Made by a program: the position numbers and the translations under genes | Shown: piece by piece, positions 1-7,269 of the stretch | Position numbering within the stretch: position 1 is the first letter of the stretch | How the letters are laid out: each line of letters starts with the position of its first letter | The notes under the pieces: generated by a model | The model's input: only the letters and a program-made list of their open reading frames with translations | Told to the model about the DNA's origin: nothing | Database searches by the model: none | Source: CAYXGZ01 sp964464755 | Lineage (GTDB): Bacteria > Planctomycetota > MHYJ01 > JACPRB01 | Length of the DNA: 41,864 bases | Assembly: GCA_964464755.1 (NCBI GenBank) | Contig: CAYXGZ010000031.1 | Span: 1-41,864, forward strand | Direction: 5' to 3'

Positions 1-1
1 C

Positions 2-955
2 GCCGTCGTCGTGGGCGGAGCCGAGGACGCCTGGCCGCGGGTCGTCGCCGACGCCGCGGCCGGCCGGCTCGGCCGCGTCTACCGCGGCGCCACGGACGGC
101 GTCTTCGCGCCCGGCCGCTACGCCCGGCCGCGCTTCGACCTCCTCGAGGGCCGGCCCTACAACCGCGTCACGGTGCAGACCTCGCGCGGCTGTCCCCGCG
201 CCTGCGACTTCTGCGCCGCGAGCCTCCGCATCACCTCGCGCTACAACCAGAAGCCGGTCGGGCTCGTGATCGACGAGGTCCGCGCCGCGCGCGGCCGCAT
301 CGACCGCCCGTTCTTCGAGTTCGCCGACGACAACACCTTCCTCGACCGGGCCTGGAGCCGGGAGCTCCTGCGCGCCCTGCGGCGGGAGGGAATCCGCTAC
401 TTCACGGAGACCGACGCGGGCGTCGCCGACGACCCCGCGCTCTGCGACCTGCTCCGGGAGTCCGGCTGCCGCCAGGTCCTCGTCGGCTTCGAGAGCCCCC
501 GCGCGGGCGACCTCGCCGGCATCGACCCCGCGGCCTGGAAGCGCACCCGCGCCCCGCGGATCCGGCAGGTCGTCGACGTCCTCCAGTCCCGCGGCGTCAG
601 CGTCAACGGCTGCTTCATCCTCGGCCTCGACGGCCAGACGCCGGACGTCTTCCCGGAGATCCTCGAGGCGGTCCGCTCGTCCGGCCTCTCGGAGGTCCAG
701 TACACCGTCCTCACGCCGTTCCCCGGCACGCCGCTCTACGCGCGGCTCGCGGCCGAGGGGCGGCTCCTGGCCCCGCGTTTCTGGGACCGCTGCACGCTCT
801 TCGACGTGAACTTCCGCCCGAAGGGGATGAGCGTCGAGGACCTCGAGCAGGGGCTCCGCTGGCTGATGCGCCAGACGTACTCGGCGGAGGAGACGTCGCG
901 GCGCCTGCGCGAGTTCCTGGAGCAGCGGCGCCGGGGCCGGCGGGCGGCGGGCTAG
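2..955 (+). CDS. B12-binding-type radical SAM protein, 3' part
   Basis: The frame is open to the left edge, so the true start lies outside the window. The first residues visible (AVVVGGAEDAWP) resemble the end of a cobalamin-binding domain, which often reads VVxGG. The radical SAM core follows, with the 4Fe-4S motif RGCPRACDFC (Cys-x3-Cys-x2-Cys) about 60 residues in. Further typical pieces are FxDDNTF, a VGFES strand and GCFILGLDGQT before a C-terminal helical region. Members of this family methylate or rearrange varied substrates, and the substrate here cannot be read from the sequence. The stop codon shares the CTAG tetramer with the stop of the convergent MarR gene, so there is no room for a terminator between them. 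Confidence 0.85.
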   Translation, partial: AVVVGGAEDAWPRVVADAAAGRLGRVYRGATDGVFAPGRYARPRFDLLEGRPYNRVTVQTSRGCPRACDFCAASLRITSRYNQKPVGLVIDEVRAARGRIDRPFFEFADDNTFLDRAWSRELLRALRREGIRYFTETDAGVADDPALCDLLRESGCRQVLVGFESPRAGDLAGIDPAAWKRTRAPRIRQVVDVLQSRGVSVNGCFILGLDGQTPDVFPEILEAVRSSGLSEVQYTVLTPFPGTPLYARLAAEGRLLAPRFWDRCTLFDVNFRPKGMSVEDLEQGLRWLMRQTYSAEETSRRLREFLEQRRRGRRAAG

Positions 956-1392
956 GGTCTCAGGGATTCCAGCAGGTCGGACGCGGCGCGGAGGGCGCTC
1001 TCGGGGTGGCGGCCGGTGACGCGCCGCACCTCGCGGAACCAGGCTTGCTCGAGGCGGCCCATCAGCCGGATCCCCTCGGGCGTCGCCTGGATGCGCTTGA
1101 TCCGCGCGTCGTCCTCGTCGCCCAGCACCCGGACCAGCCCGCGCGCCTTGAGCCGCCGCACGAGGCCGGTCACGTTGGCCCGGCTGACGACGAGGCGCTC
1201 GCCGATGCGGTTCTGGGGCAGGCCGCCCGGCTCGCCGAGGAGCACGGCGAGGAGGTTGAACTGCGCGAGGGTCAGCTTCCACGGGCGGAGGAGGCGGTCG
1301 GCGCCCTTCGAGAGGCGCTCCGCGGCCCGGACCGCGGTCACGACGAGGCGGTGTCCCTCGCCCCGGAAGTCCACCCAGGTGTAGCGGCCCAT
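952..1392 (-). CDS. MarR-family transcriptional regulator
   Basis: A protein of about 146 residues with the MarR winged-helix layout: an N-terminal dimerisation helix, LTLAQFNLLAVLL, a recognition region (QNRIGERLVVSRANVTGLVRRLKARG), a wing (DEDDARIKRIQATPEG) and a C-terminal dimerisation helix. MarR proteins repress their own and neighbouring genes and release DNA on binding small phenolic or oxidant ligands. I chose the ATG at 1392 because it begins MGRYTW directly after a palindromic operator; an upstream TTG at 1428 would extend the protein through that operator. There is no Shine-Dalgarno, so a leaderless message is possible. The peroxiredoxin gene lies just upstream on the same strand and may be co-regulated, which is inference. 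Confidence 0.85.
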   Translation of the reverse strand: MGRYTWVDFRGEGHRLVVTAVRAAERLSKGADRLLRPWKLTLAQFNLLAVLLGEPGGLPQNRIGERLVVSRANVTGLVRRLKARGLVRVLGDEDDARIKRIQATPEGIRLMGRLEQAWFREVRRVTGRHPESALRAASDLLESLRP

Positions 1393-1409
1393 TGTTGACA
1401 GGTTAACAA
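1392..1409. promoter_or_regulatory. Palindromic operator at the MarR start
   Basis: TTGTTGAC-AG-GTTAACAA is an inverted repeat of two 8-bp arms (7 of 8 pairs match) around a 2-bp centre. It abuts the MarR start codon at 1390-1392. Size and symmetry fit a MarR dimer site, so autorepression by blocking RNA polymerase at the start is the likely role. It is strikingly AT-rich for this genome. Confidence 0.7.
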
Positions 1410-1435
1410 CCGGGCCGCCGCCGCGCAAGCCGCCG

Positions 1436-2107
1436 CTACAGGCTCTTCCGGGTCAGGTAGAAGTCGAGCTGCTCGACGCCCTTCAGGGCCAGGCGGTCGG
1501 CGACCTCCTTCTCCGTCTTCGGGGGCGGCACGATGACCTTGTCCCCCGGCTTCCAGTTCACCGGGCAGGCCACGGCGTTCGCGTCGGCCGTCTGCAGCGC
1601 CACGAGGAGGCGCAGCACCTCGTCGACGCTGCGGCCCACGTTGAGCGGGTAGTAGATGATCGCCCGGATCACGCCCTTGGGGTCGATCGCGAAGAGCGCG
1701 CGGACGGTGACCGTCGCGCTCTCGCCGGGGTGGATCATCCCGTAGAGCTCGGCGACCTTGCGGGTCGAGTCCGCGATGATCGGGTAGGGGAGGCGCACGC
1801 CGAGGATCTTCTCGAGGTTGACGACCCAGGCGAGGTGGCTGTGGATGCTGTCCACCGAGAGGGCGATCATCCGCGCGTTGAGGGCGTCGAACTCCTTCGC
1901 GCGCCGCGCGAACTCGGTCAGCTCGGTCGAGCAGACCGGCGTGAAGTCGGCGGGGTGCGAGAAGAGCAGGACCCACTTGCCGCCGGCCCACTCGGGGAAG
2001 TTCACGTCGCCGTGCGTGGTGGCGGCCGAGAAGGCCGGGGCCTTGTCGCCGATGCGGGGCAGGGACCGGGCCGCGGCGGGCGCGGCGGACGGGACGGGGA
2101 CGCACAT
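1436..2107 (-). CDS. Peroxiredoxin, 1-Cys (Prx6) type
   Basis: A 223-residue thiol peroxidase that reduces hydrogen peroxide or organic peroxides in the cytoplasm. The peroxidatic motif is FSHPADFTPVCSTEL, with the catalytic Cys at about residue 59. The long C-terminal half, with YPLNVGRSVDEVLRLLVALQTAD followed by PVNWKPGD, is typical of the Prx6 subfamily rather than AhpC. Another Cys (NAVACPVNW, about residue 179) is not at the AhpC resolving position. The start at 2107 is supported by GAGGAA about 7 bases upstream. It is divergent from the HPS-RraA fusion and lies upstream of the MarR gene in the same direction, a common arrangement for redox-responsive MarR regulation. Confidence 0.9.
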   Translation of the reverse strand: MCVPVPSAAPAAARSLPRIGDKAPAFSAATTHGDVNFPEWAGGKWVLLFSHPADFTPVCSTELTEFARRAKEFDALNARMIALSVDSIHSHLAWVVNLEKILGVRLPYPIIADSTRKVAELYGMIHPGESATVTVRALFAIDPKGVIRAIIYYPLNVGRSVDEVLRLLVALQTADANAVACPVNWKPGDKVIVPPPKTEKEVADRLALKGVEQLDFYLTRKSL

Positions 2108-2167
2108 GGGGTTGTTCCTCGGGTTCGGGTGGACGAAGTTAAGCAGCCCGCGCCGCATTTCGCAAGT

Positions 2168-2173
2168 TATGAT
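2168..2173 (+). promoter_or_regulatory. -10 element TATGAT, leaderless start
   Basis: TATGAT ends 9 bases before the ATG at 2183, with no Shine-Dalgarno between. The expected transcription start would fall at or next to the ATG. No good -35 is visible. Confidence 0.5.
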
Positions 2174-2182
2174 GTCGGCCCT

Positions 2183-3556
2183 ATGGAACCCGTCCTCCAG
2201 ATCGCCCTCGACTTCCTCGAGCTGTCCCGGGCCCTCAAGGCCGCCCGCGAGGCGGTCCGCGGCGGCGCGACCTGGCTCGAGGCCGGCACCCCGCTCATCA
2301 AGAGCGAGGGCCTGCAGGTCATCCGCGCCCTGCGCCGGGAGTTCCCCAAGGCCTACCTCGTCGCCGACCTCAAGACCATGGACGCGGGCCGCGCCGAGTT
2401 CGAGGCGGCCGCCAAGGCCGGCGCGAACTGCGCCACGGTCTGCTCCACGGGCAGCGACTCCACGATCCTCGAGTGCATCGAGGCGGGCCGCAACTACGGC
2501 ATCGACGTCGCCGTCGACCTGCTCGGCGTGCGCGGCGAGGCCCAGGTCGAGCTGGCCCGCAAGTGCGAGGAGTGGGGCGCCCACCACGTCGGCCTTCACC
2601 TGCCCATCGACGACCAGATGCGCGGCGGCGACCCCGTCCGCGAGCTCCGCGCCCTGCGCCCGAAGACCGGCGTGAAGATCGCCGTGGCCGGCGGCCTGCA
2701 CTCCGGCAACGTCGCCGAGGCCGTGAAGGCCGGCGCGGACATCCTCATCGTCGGCGGCTCCGTCACCAAGAGCGCGGACGCCGCGAAGGCCGTCCGCACG
2801 ATCCTCAAGGCGATGCGCGAGGGCGTCTCGATCGCCACCGACCTCTACCGGCGCGGAGGGAGCGAGGACGAGATCCGCCGCCTCTTCGAGGCCGTCTCCA
2901 CCCCGAACCTCTCCGACGGCCTGCACCGCAGCGGCGAGCTCGACGGCCTCCTGCCCCTGCAGTCCGGCCGCAAGATCGCCGGCCCCTGCGTCACCGTGCG
3001 CACCGCGCCCGGCGACTGGGCCAAGCCCGTCGAGGCCATCGACGTCGCGAAGCCCGGCGAGGTCATCGTCGTCGACTCCGGCGGCCGCGGCCCCGCCATC
3101 TGGGGCGAGCTGGCCAGCGAGTCCTGCCTCCAGCGCAAGGTCGCCGGCGTCGTCATCGACGGCGCGATCCGCGACGTCGACTCCATCCGCTCCATCGGCT
3201 TCCCGGCCTGGTCGCGCCTCGTGACCCCGACCGCGGGCGAGCCCAAGGGCTTCGGCGAGATCAACGTCCCCATCAAGGTCTCCGGCGTCGTCGTCCAGCC
3301 CGGCGACTGGATCGTCGCCGACGACAGTGGCGTGATCCGGGTCCCGAAGGCGCGGGCCGTCGAGGCCGCGAACCGCGCCATGGACGTGCTCGAGAAGGAG
3401 AACCGGCTCCGGGGCGAGATCCGCAGCGGGGGGACGCTCGCGAAGATCACCGAGCTCGTGAAGTGGGAGAAGCAGATCGTCGAGGGCGGCCCGGCCGCCC
3501 CGCCGAAGGCCAAGTCCGTCCGCTCGACGCGGGCCCGCCCCGCCAAGCGCCGCTGA
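2183..3556 (+). CDS. 3-hexulose-6-phosphate synthase / RraA-like fusion
   Basis: A 457-residue two-domain protein. Residues about 1-215 are an orotidine-decarboxylase-type barrel of the hexulose-6-phosphate synthase branch (LQIALDFLELSRAL, YLVADLKTMDAG, DVAVDLLGV, GVKIAVAGGLHSGNV), which condenses formaldehyde with ribulose 5-phosphate or runs in reverse to make ribulose 5-phosphate. Residues about 230-430 are an RraA/HMG-aldolase-like domain (DGLHRSGELDGLLP, VIVVDSGGRGPAIWGELAS, VVIDGAIRDVDSI). RraA-like proteins include aldolases and RNase E inhibitors. The C-terminus is a short Lys/Arg/Ala-rich tail. Such fusions are known in archaea and some bacteria. No phosphohexuloisomerase (hxlB) is nearby, so ribose-phosphate supply or formaldehyde detoxification are both open. 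The ATG at 2183 follows a TATGAT -10. Confidence 0.85.
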   Translation: MEPVLQIALDFLELSRALKAAREAVRGGATWLEAGTPLIKSEGLQVIRALRREFPKAYLVADLKTMDAGRAEFEAAAKAGANCATVCSTGSDSTILECIEAGRNYGIDVAVDLLGVRGEAQVELARKCEEWGAHHVGLHLPIDDQMRGGDPVRELRALRPKTGVKIAVAGGLHSGNVAEAVKAGADILIVGGSVTKSADAAKAVRTILKAMREGVSIATDLYRRGGSEDEIRRLFEAVSTPNLSDGLHRSGELDGLLPLQSGRKIAGPCVTVRTAPGDWAKPVEAIDVAKPGEVIVVDSGGRGPAIWGELASESCLQRKVAGVVIDGAIRDVDSIRSIGFPAWSRLVTPTAGEPKGFGEINVPIKVSGVVVQPGDWIVADDSGVIRVPKARAVEAANRAMDVLEKENRLRGEIRSGGTLAKITELVKWEKQIVEGGPAAPPKAKSVRSTRARPAKRR

Positions 3557-3561
3557 TCCGC

Positions 3562-3567
3562 TATGAT
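3562..3567 (+). promoter_or_regulatory. -10 element TATGAT before mcsA, leaderless start
   Basis: TATGAT ends 9 bases before the mcsA ATG, the same spacing as at the preceding gene. The intervening GGGGGCGAG is G-rich, so a weak ribosome binding contribution cannot be excluded. Confidence 0.5.
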
Positions 3568-3576
3568 GGGGGCGAG

Positions 3577-4092
3577 ATGATCTGCGGCAAGTGCCAGAAG
3601 AACCACGCCACGGTCCACGTCACCGAGGTCGAGAACGGCGTGAAGCGCGAGGCCCACCTCTGCGAGGAATGCGCGCGCGACTCCGGCGTCGGCCTCAACT
3701 TCAAGTTCACCGTCTCCGACATCCTCGGCAGCCTGGTCGGCCCCGCCGGCCCCGCGAAGCCCGCGAAGGCGGCCGCCGAGGCGCCCCAGCTGCGCTGCCC
3801 CGAGTGCGGCATCACCTACACCGAGTTCAAGGCCAAGGCCCGCCTCGGCTGCGCGGCCGACTACGAGATCTTCAAGCAGGGGCTCCTCCCGCTGCTCGAG
3901 AAGGTCCACGGCTCCACCCAGCACGTCGGCAAGGCCCCGAAGACGGCCGGCGAGCAGGTCCTCAAGGAGAGCGAGCTCGCCCGGCTCAAGCGCGAGCTCG
4001 AGGGCCACGTGAAGTCCGAGGACTTCGAGGCCGCCGCCCGCGTGCGCGACCGCATCCGCACGCTCGAGAAGGAACTGGACGGCGGCGCATGA
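3577..4092 (+). CDS. mcsA: McsA, activator of protein arginine kinase
   Basis: A 171-residue zinc-binding protein. Cys pairs appear as CGKC (residues 3-6), CEEC (about 28-31) and CPEC (about 72-75), with a further Cys near residue 90. The C-terminus is a UVR coiled-coil motif (LKRELEGHVKSEDFEAAARVRDRI). In Bacillus, McsA binds and activates McsB, which phosphorylates arginines and marks proteins for ClpCP. The gene overlaps mcsB by the ATGA tetramer, so the two are translationally coupled. The usual Firmicutes partners ctsR and clpC are absent here, so the pair probably acts on other targets or on a Clp protein encoded elsewhere. Confidence 0.92.
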   Translation: MICGKCQKNHATVHVTEVENGVKREAHLCEECARDSGVGLNFKFTVSDILGSLVGPAGPAKPAKAAAEAPQLRCPECGITYTEFKAKARLGCAADYEIFKQGLLPLLEKVHGSTQHVGKAPKTAGEQVLKESELARLKRELEGHVKSEDFEAAARVRDRIRTLEKELDGGA

Positions 4093-5150
4093 ACCCCGAG
4101 GCCTTCCTCAAGCAGCCCGGCGAGTGGCTCCGGGGCGACGGGCCCGAGTCCGACGTCGTCGTCTCCTGCCGCGTCCGCCTCGCGCGCAACCTCCACCGCT
4201 TCCCGTTCCTCACCGTCGCGACGAAGGAGGTCCGGGGCGACATCGAGGGCTTCCTCCGCGGCCGCTTCCAGGAGCACCTCGCGCCGCTGGGCATCCACTA
4301 CGTCCCGATGGCCTCGCTCGCCCCCGTCGACCGCACGCTCCTCGTCGAGCGCCACCTCGTCAGCCGCGAGCTGGCCGCCGACGGCGAGGCGGGCTCCGGC
4401 CGCGGCGTCGCCCTGCGCGGCGACGAGTCCCTCAGCATCATGGTCAACGAGGAGGACCACCTGCGGCTCCAGGTCCTCCGCTCCGGCCTCCAGCTGGAGC
4501 AGGCCTGGGAGGAGGCCGACCGGATCGACTCGCTCCTCGAGGGCCACCTCAACTACGCGTTCCACCCGCGCTTCGGCTACCTCACCGCCTGCCCCACGAA
4601 CGCGGGCACCGGCCTCCGCCTCTCCGTGATGGTCCACCTGCCCGCCTCCGTCCTCGCCAAGCAGGTCGACCGCATGCTCCAGGCCCTCGCGCGCCTCAAC
4701 TACACCGTGCGCGGGCTCTACGGCGAGGGCACGAGCCCCGTCGGCGACCTCTACCAGATCTCCAACCAGGTCACCCTCGGCCGCTCCGAGAAGGACCTCA
4801 TCGTCGAGCTCCGCAAGGTCCTCCCCGAGCTCCTCAAGTTCGAGCGCTCCTGGCGCAGCAAGCTCGCCGGCGACCGCCCCCTCGAGGACCGCGTCTGGCG
4901 CGCCTTCGCGACCCTCAAGCACGCCCGCCGCATCAGCTCCGAGGAGACCCTCGAGCACCTCTCCCACGTCCGCCTCGGCGTCCACCTCGGCCTGCTCAAG
5001 GGCCTGCCGCTCTCCCTCGTCAACGAGCTCCTGCTCTACTCCCAGCCCGCCCACCTCCAGAAACTCCAGGGCCGGCTCCTCGCCGAGGAGGAGCGCGACG
5101 GACTCCGCGCCGACTACCTCCGCTCCAAGCTGGCGGCCCTGCCCGGCTAG
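4089..5150 (+). CDS. mcsB: McsB, protein arginine kinase
   Basis: A 353-residue member of the phosphagen (guanido) kinase family. The core shows VVVSCRVRLARNLHRFPF at the N-terminus, a nucleotide-binding LSIMVNEEDHLRLQ, and the signature LTACPTNAGTGLRLSVMVHLP with the reactive-loop Cys in CPTNAGTG. RGLYGEGTSPVGDLYQISN follows, as in bacterial arginine kinases. Length matches Bacillus McsB. It transfers phosphate from ATP to arginine side chains, creating degradation tags for ClpC. It overlaps mcsA by four bases. A weak inverted repeat (CACCCG and CGGGTG, 5169-5189) follows the stop and may act as a poor terminator. Confidence 0.95.
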   Translation: MNPEAFLKQPGEWLRGDGPESDVVVSCRVRLARNLHRFPFLTVATKEVRGDIEGFLRGRFQEHLAPLGIHYVPMASLAPVDRTLLVERHLVSRELAADGEAGSGRGVALRGDESLSIMVNEEDHLRLQVLRSGLQLEQAWEEADRIDSLLEGHLNYAFHPRFGYLTACPTNAGTGLRLSVMVHLPASVLAKQVDRMLQALARLNYTVRGLYGEGTSPVGDLYQISNQVTLGRSEKDLIVELRKVLPELLKFERSWRSKLAGDRPLEDRVWRAFATLKHARRISSEETLEHLSHVRLGVHLGLLKGLPLSLVNELLLYSQPAHLQKLQGRLLAEEERDGLRADYLRSKLAALPG

Positions 5151-5295
5151 CGGGTATCCTCCGCTGGACACCCGCTGACCATCCGGGTGAACCGAGGGGT
5201 ATTCCGCGTCGTTACACCTCCAACCGGCACGGCGCCAACGGGTTGGACGTGGATCCCCGGGACGCACTGGCGCAGGACTTGCGAGGAAGTGGCTG

Positions 5296-6258
5296 ATGCG
5301 GAAGCTCTGCGCGATCGGACTGTTGCTGCTCGGGGCCTGCGATTCGCCCCGGCCTCCGGCCCCCTCCGCCGCGCCGTCCCTCGCCCCGAGTTCGACCCCG
5401 GTCGCGAAGGCCGATCCGACGCCGGCGCCGAGCGCCCGGCCCTCCGCGACCCCGGCCCCGGAGGCGACGCCGACGCCGCGCCCGCTCTTCCCGCTCAACG
5501 AGCTCTGGAAGGTCCCGCCGCTCGAGGACGCCCCGCTGATGCCCGACCCCTCGGACGAGGCGGAGCTCAAGCAGCGCGGCTGGGTGCGCTTCCCCGGCGG
5601 CTACGTGTTCGAGCTGCCCGCCTCCGGCGCCCGGCCCGCGACCTCCGGCGTCGTCGCGGCGGGCACGATCCTCATGAACCGCGGGCTCATCGAGCTCATG
5701 GGCTGCGGCGAGGGCGGCAAGGAGCACGAGAGCATCCTCCGCATCGAGACCGACATCCAGGCCCTCGACCTGGGGCTCGTGCTCTCCGGCCTCAAGCGCG
5801 GGCCCGTGCCGCCCGCGCTCGGCGATCCGTCGCGGCCCCAGGGCCAGCGGGTCGTCGTGCTGCTGCAGTGGATCGACGGCGAGACCTCGAAGGCCGTCAC
5901 GCACCGCGCCGAGGACGGCGTGCTCTTCCACCACCCGCGCACGGACAAGAACGGGCCGATGCCGCGCATCGGCTGGACCTACGTCGGCCAGATGATGCCG
6001 GTCGCCGACGCGACGACGGGCAACAAGCGCACGTTCAAGGTGCTCGCGGCCACCGGCAGCCGCTCGCTGCTGACGACCTTCCGCGACCCCTCGACGCTGC
6101 TCGACAACCCGATGCCCGAGGCGATGGACGACACGCTCTTCGCCGCGAACTACATGGTCCTGCCGCCCCCCGGCACGCGGGTGCGCGTCGTCGTGCGGGC
6201 GCCGACGCCCGCCGAGTCGGCCGAGCTGCTCAAGGCCGAGCAGGAGCTGCTCAAGTGA
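5296..6258 (+). CDS. YdjY-domain lipoprotein
   Basis: 320 residues. The start MRKLCAIGLLLLGAC gives a lipoprotein signal with the lipobox LGAC; AGGAAG lies about 8 bases before the ATG. A Pro/Ala/Ser/Thr-rich linker (residues about 20-65) separates the lipid anchor from a globular domain. That domain contains FELPASGARPATSG, then ELMGCGEGGKEHESILRI and LDLGLVLSGLKRGPVP, a pattern I recognise from YdjY-type domains that are common in Planctomycetota. The function of that domain is unknown. The gene overlaps the next reading frame by four bases, so the two are likely co-translated. Confidence 0.7.
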   Translation: MRKLCAIGLLLLGACDSPRPPAPSAAPSLAPSSTPVAKADPTPAPSARPSATPAPEATPTPRPLFPLNELWKVPPLEDAPLMPDPSDEAELKQRGWVRFPGGYVFELPASGARPATSGVVAAGTILMNRGLIELMGCGEGGKEHESILRIETDIQALDLGLVLSGLKRGPVPPALGDPSRPQGQRVVVLLQWIDGETSKAVTHRAEDGVLFHHPRTDKNGPMPRIGWTYVGQMMPVADATTGNKRTFKVLAATGSRSLLTTFRDPSTLLDNPMPEAMDDTLFAANYMVLPPPGTRVRVVVRAPTPAESAELLKAEQELLK

Positions 6259-7256
6259 CCCCCGCCGCCGAGCGCGTCGAGGCCGCCGTCCGCTCCGCCC
6301 GGGGCCGGATCCGGCGCGCCCGGGCCCTGGAGTCCGCGCTCAAGGGCGCGCTGCACGGGGCGCTCGCCGCGGGCGCCTACCTCGTGATCCAGAAGTTCAC
6401 CGGCTGGCCCGCGGCCCTCGCCGCGGCCGCCGTCGTCCCGCCGCTCGCGCTCGGCGCCGCCGCCGCGCTCCGGCGCCTCGACCTCCGCCAGGCCGCGGCC
6501 GCGCTCGACCGCGTCCTCGGCGGCGAGGAGCGCGTCGCCACGGCCCTCGAGGGCGGGAGCGGCCCGCTCGTCCCGCTGGCCGTCGAGGACGCCGCGCGCG
6601 CCCTCGACCGCTCCGACCTCCGCCGCGTCGGCGCCTGGCGCTGGCCCGCCGAGGCCCGGCTCCTCGTGCCCGCCCTCGCCTTCCTCGCCGTCCTGGCGCT
6701 GCTGCCCGGCCGCGGCCGCTCGCTCGCCGCGGAGGGCCCGTCGGTCCGCGACGCCGTGGACGCCCAGGCCCGGGAGCTGGAGCGCGCCGCCGACCCCGCG
6801 AAGGTGGGGGAGCTGGCCGCGCGGGCCCGGGAGATCCTCCGCGGGCTCGAGGGTCCCGACCCCGTGGCGGCCGCCGTCGCCGCGCGCCGCCTCGCGGTCG
6901 AGATCCGCGCCGGCCTCGCGGGCGGGATGCCGGATCCCGACGGCGCCCGTCGCGAGCTCGCGGGCCGCCTCGAGGCCGCGGGCTCGGCCGCGTCGCGCGA
7001 GCTGGCCCGCCGCGGGATCGACGTCCCCTCCGTGGATCCGGCCGACCTCGAGGCCCGGGCGCTCGCGGCGAAGGGCCGGGGCGGACCCGCGGGCGCATCC
7101 GGCCGTCCCGAGTCGTTCGACGTCGCCGCCGTCGCGGGCGGGGCGCCCGTGGACCCCGGCGTGGCCGAGGCCGCCCGGCGCAAACTCGCGGACCACGCGT
7201 GGGATCCGAAGTACGATGACCTCGTCCGTCGTTACTACTCGCAACGGGATCGTTGA
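6255..7256 (+). CDS. Membrane-anchored protein of unknown function
   Basis: 333 residues, starting at a GTG that overlaps the preceding stop (GTGA). Residues about 30-75 are hydrophobic (LHGALAAGAYLVIQKF, ALAAAAVVPPLALGAAAAL), and about 135-155 form another segment (LLVPALAFLAVLALLPG). This gives a cytoplasmic N-terminus with a long Ala/Arg/Glu-rich helical region outside the membrane. The C-terminal WDPKYDDLVRRYYSQ resembles the last residues of some large bacterial membrane proteins found with aerotolerance (Bat) gene clusters, but this is only a resemblance. I assign no function. The next gene follows after 13 bases with its own ribosome binding site. Confidence 0.65.
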   Translation: MTPAAERVEAAVRSARGRIRRARALESALKGALHGALAAGAYLVIQKFTGWPAALAAAAVVPPLALGAAAALRRLDLRQAAAALDRVLGGEERVATALEGGSGPLVPLAVEDAARALDRSDLRRVGAWRWPAEARLLVPALAFLAVLALLPGRGRSLAAEGPSVRDAVDAQARELERAADPAKVGELAARAREILRGLEGPDPVAAAVAARRLAVEIRAGLAGGMPDPDGARRELAGRLEAAGSAASRELARRGIDVPSVDPADLEARALAAKGRGGPAGASGRPESFDVAAVAGGAPVDPGVAEAARRKLADHAWDPKYDDLVRRYYSQRDR

Positions 7257-7269
7257 CAGGAGAATAGCC

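Noticed and set aside
5169..5189. Terminator after mcsB
   Set aside because: The CACCCG/CGGGTG hairpin has a 6-bp stem with a 9-base loop and no T run, so it is too weak to call.
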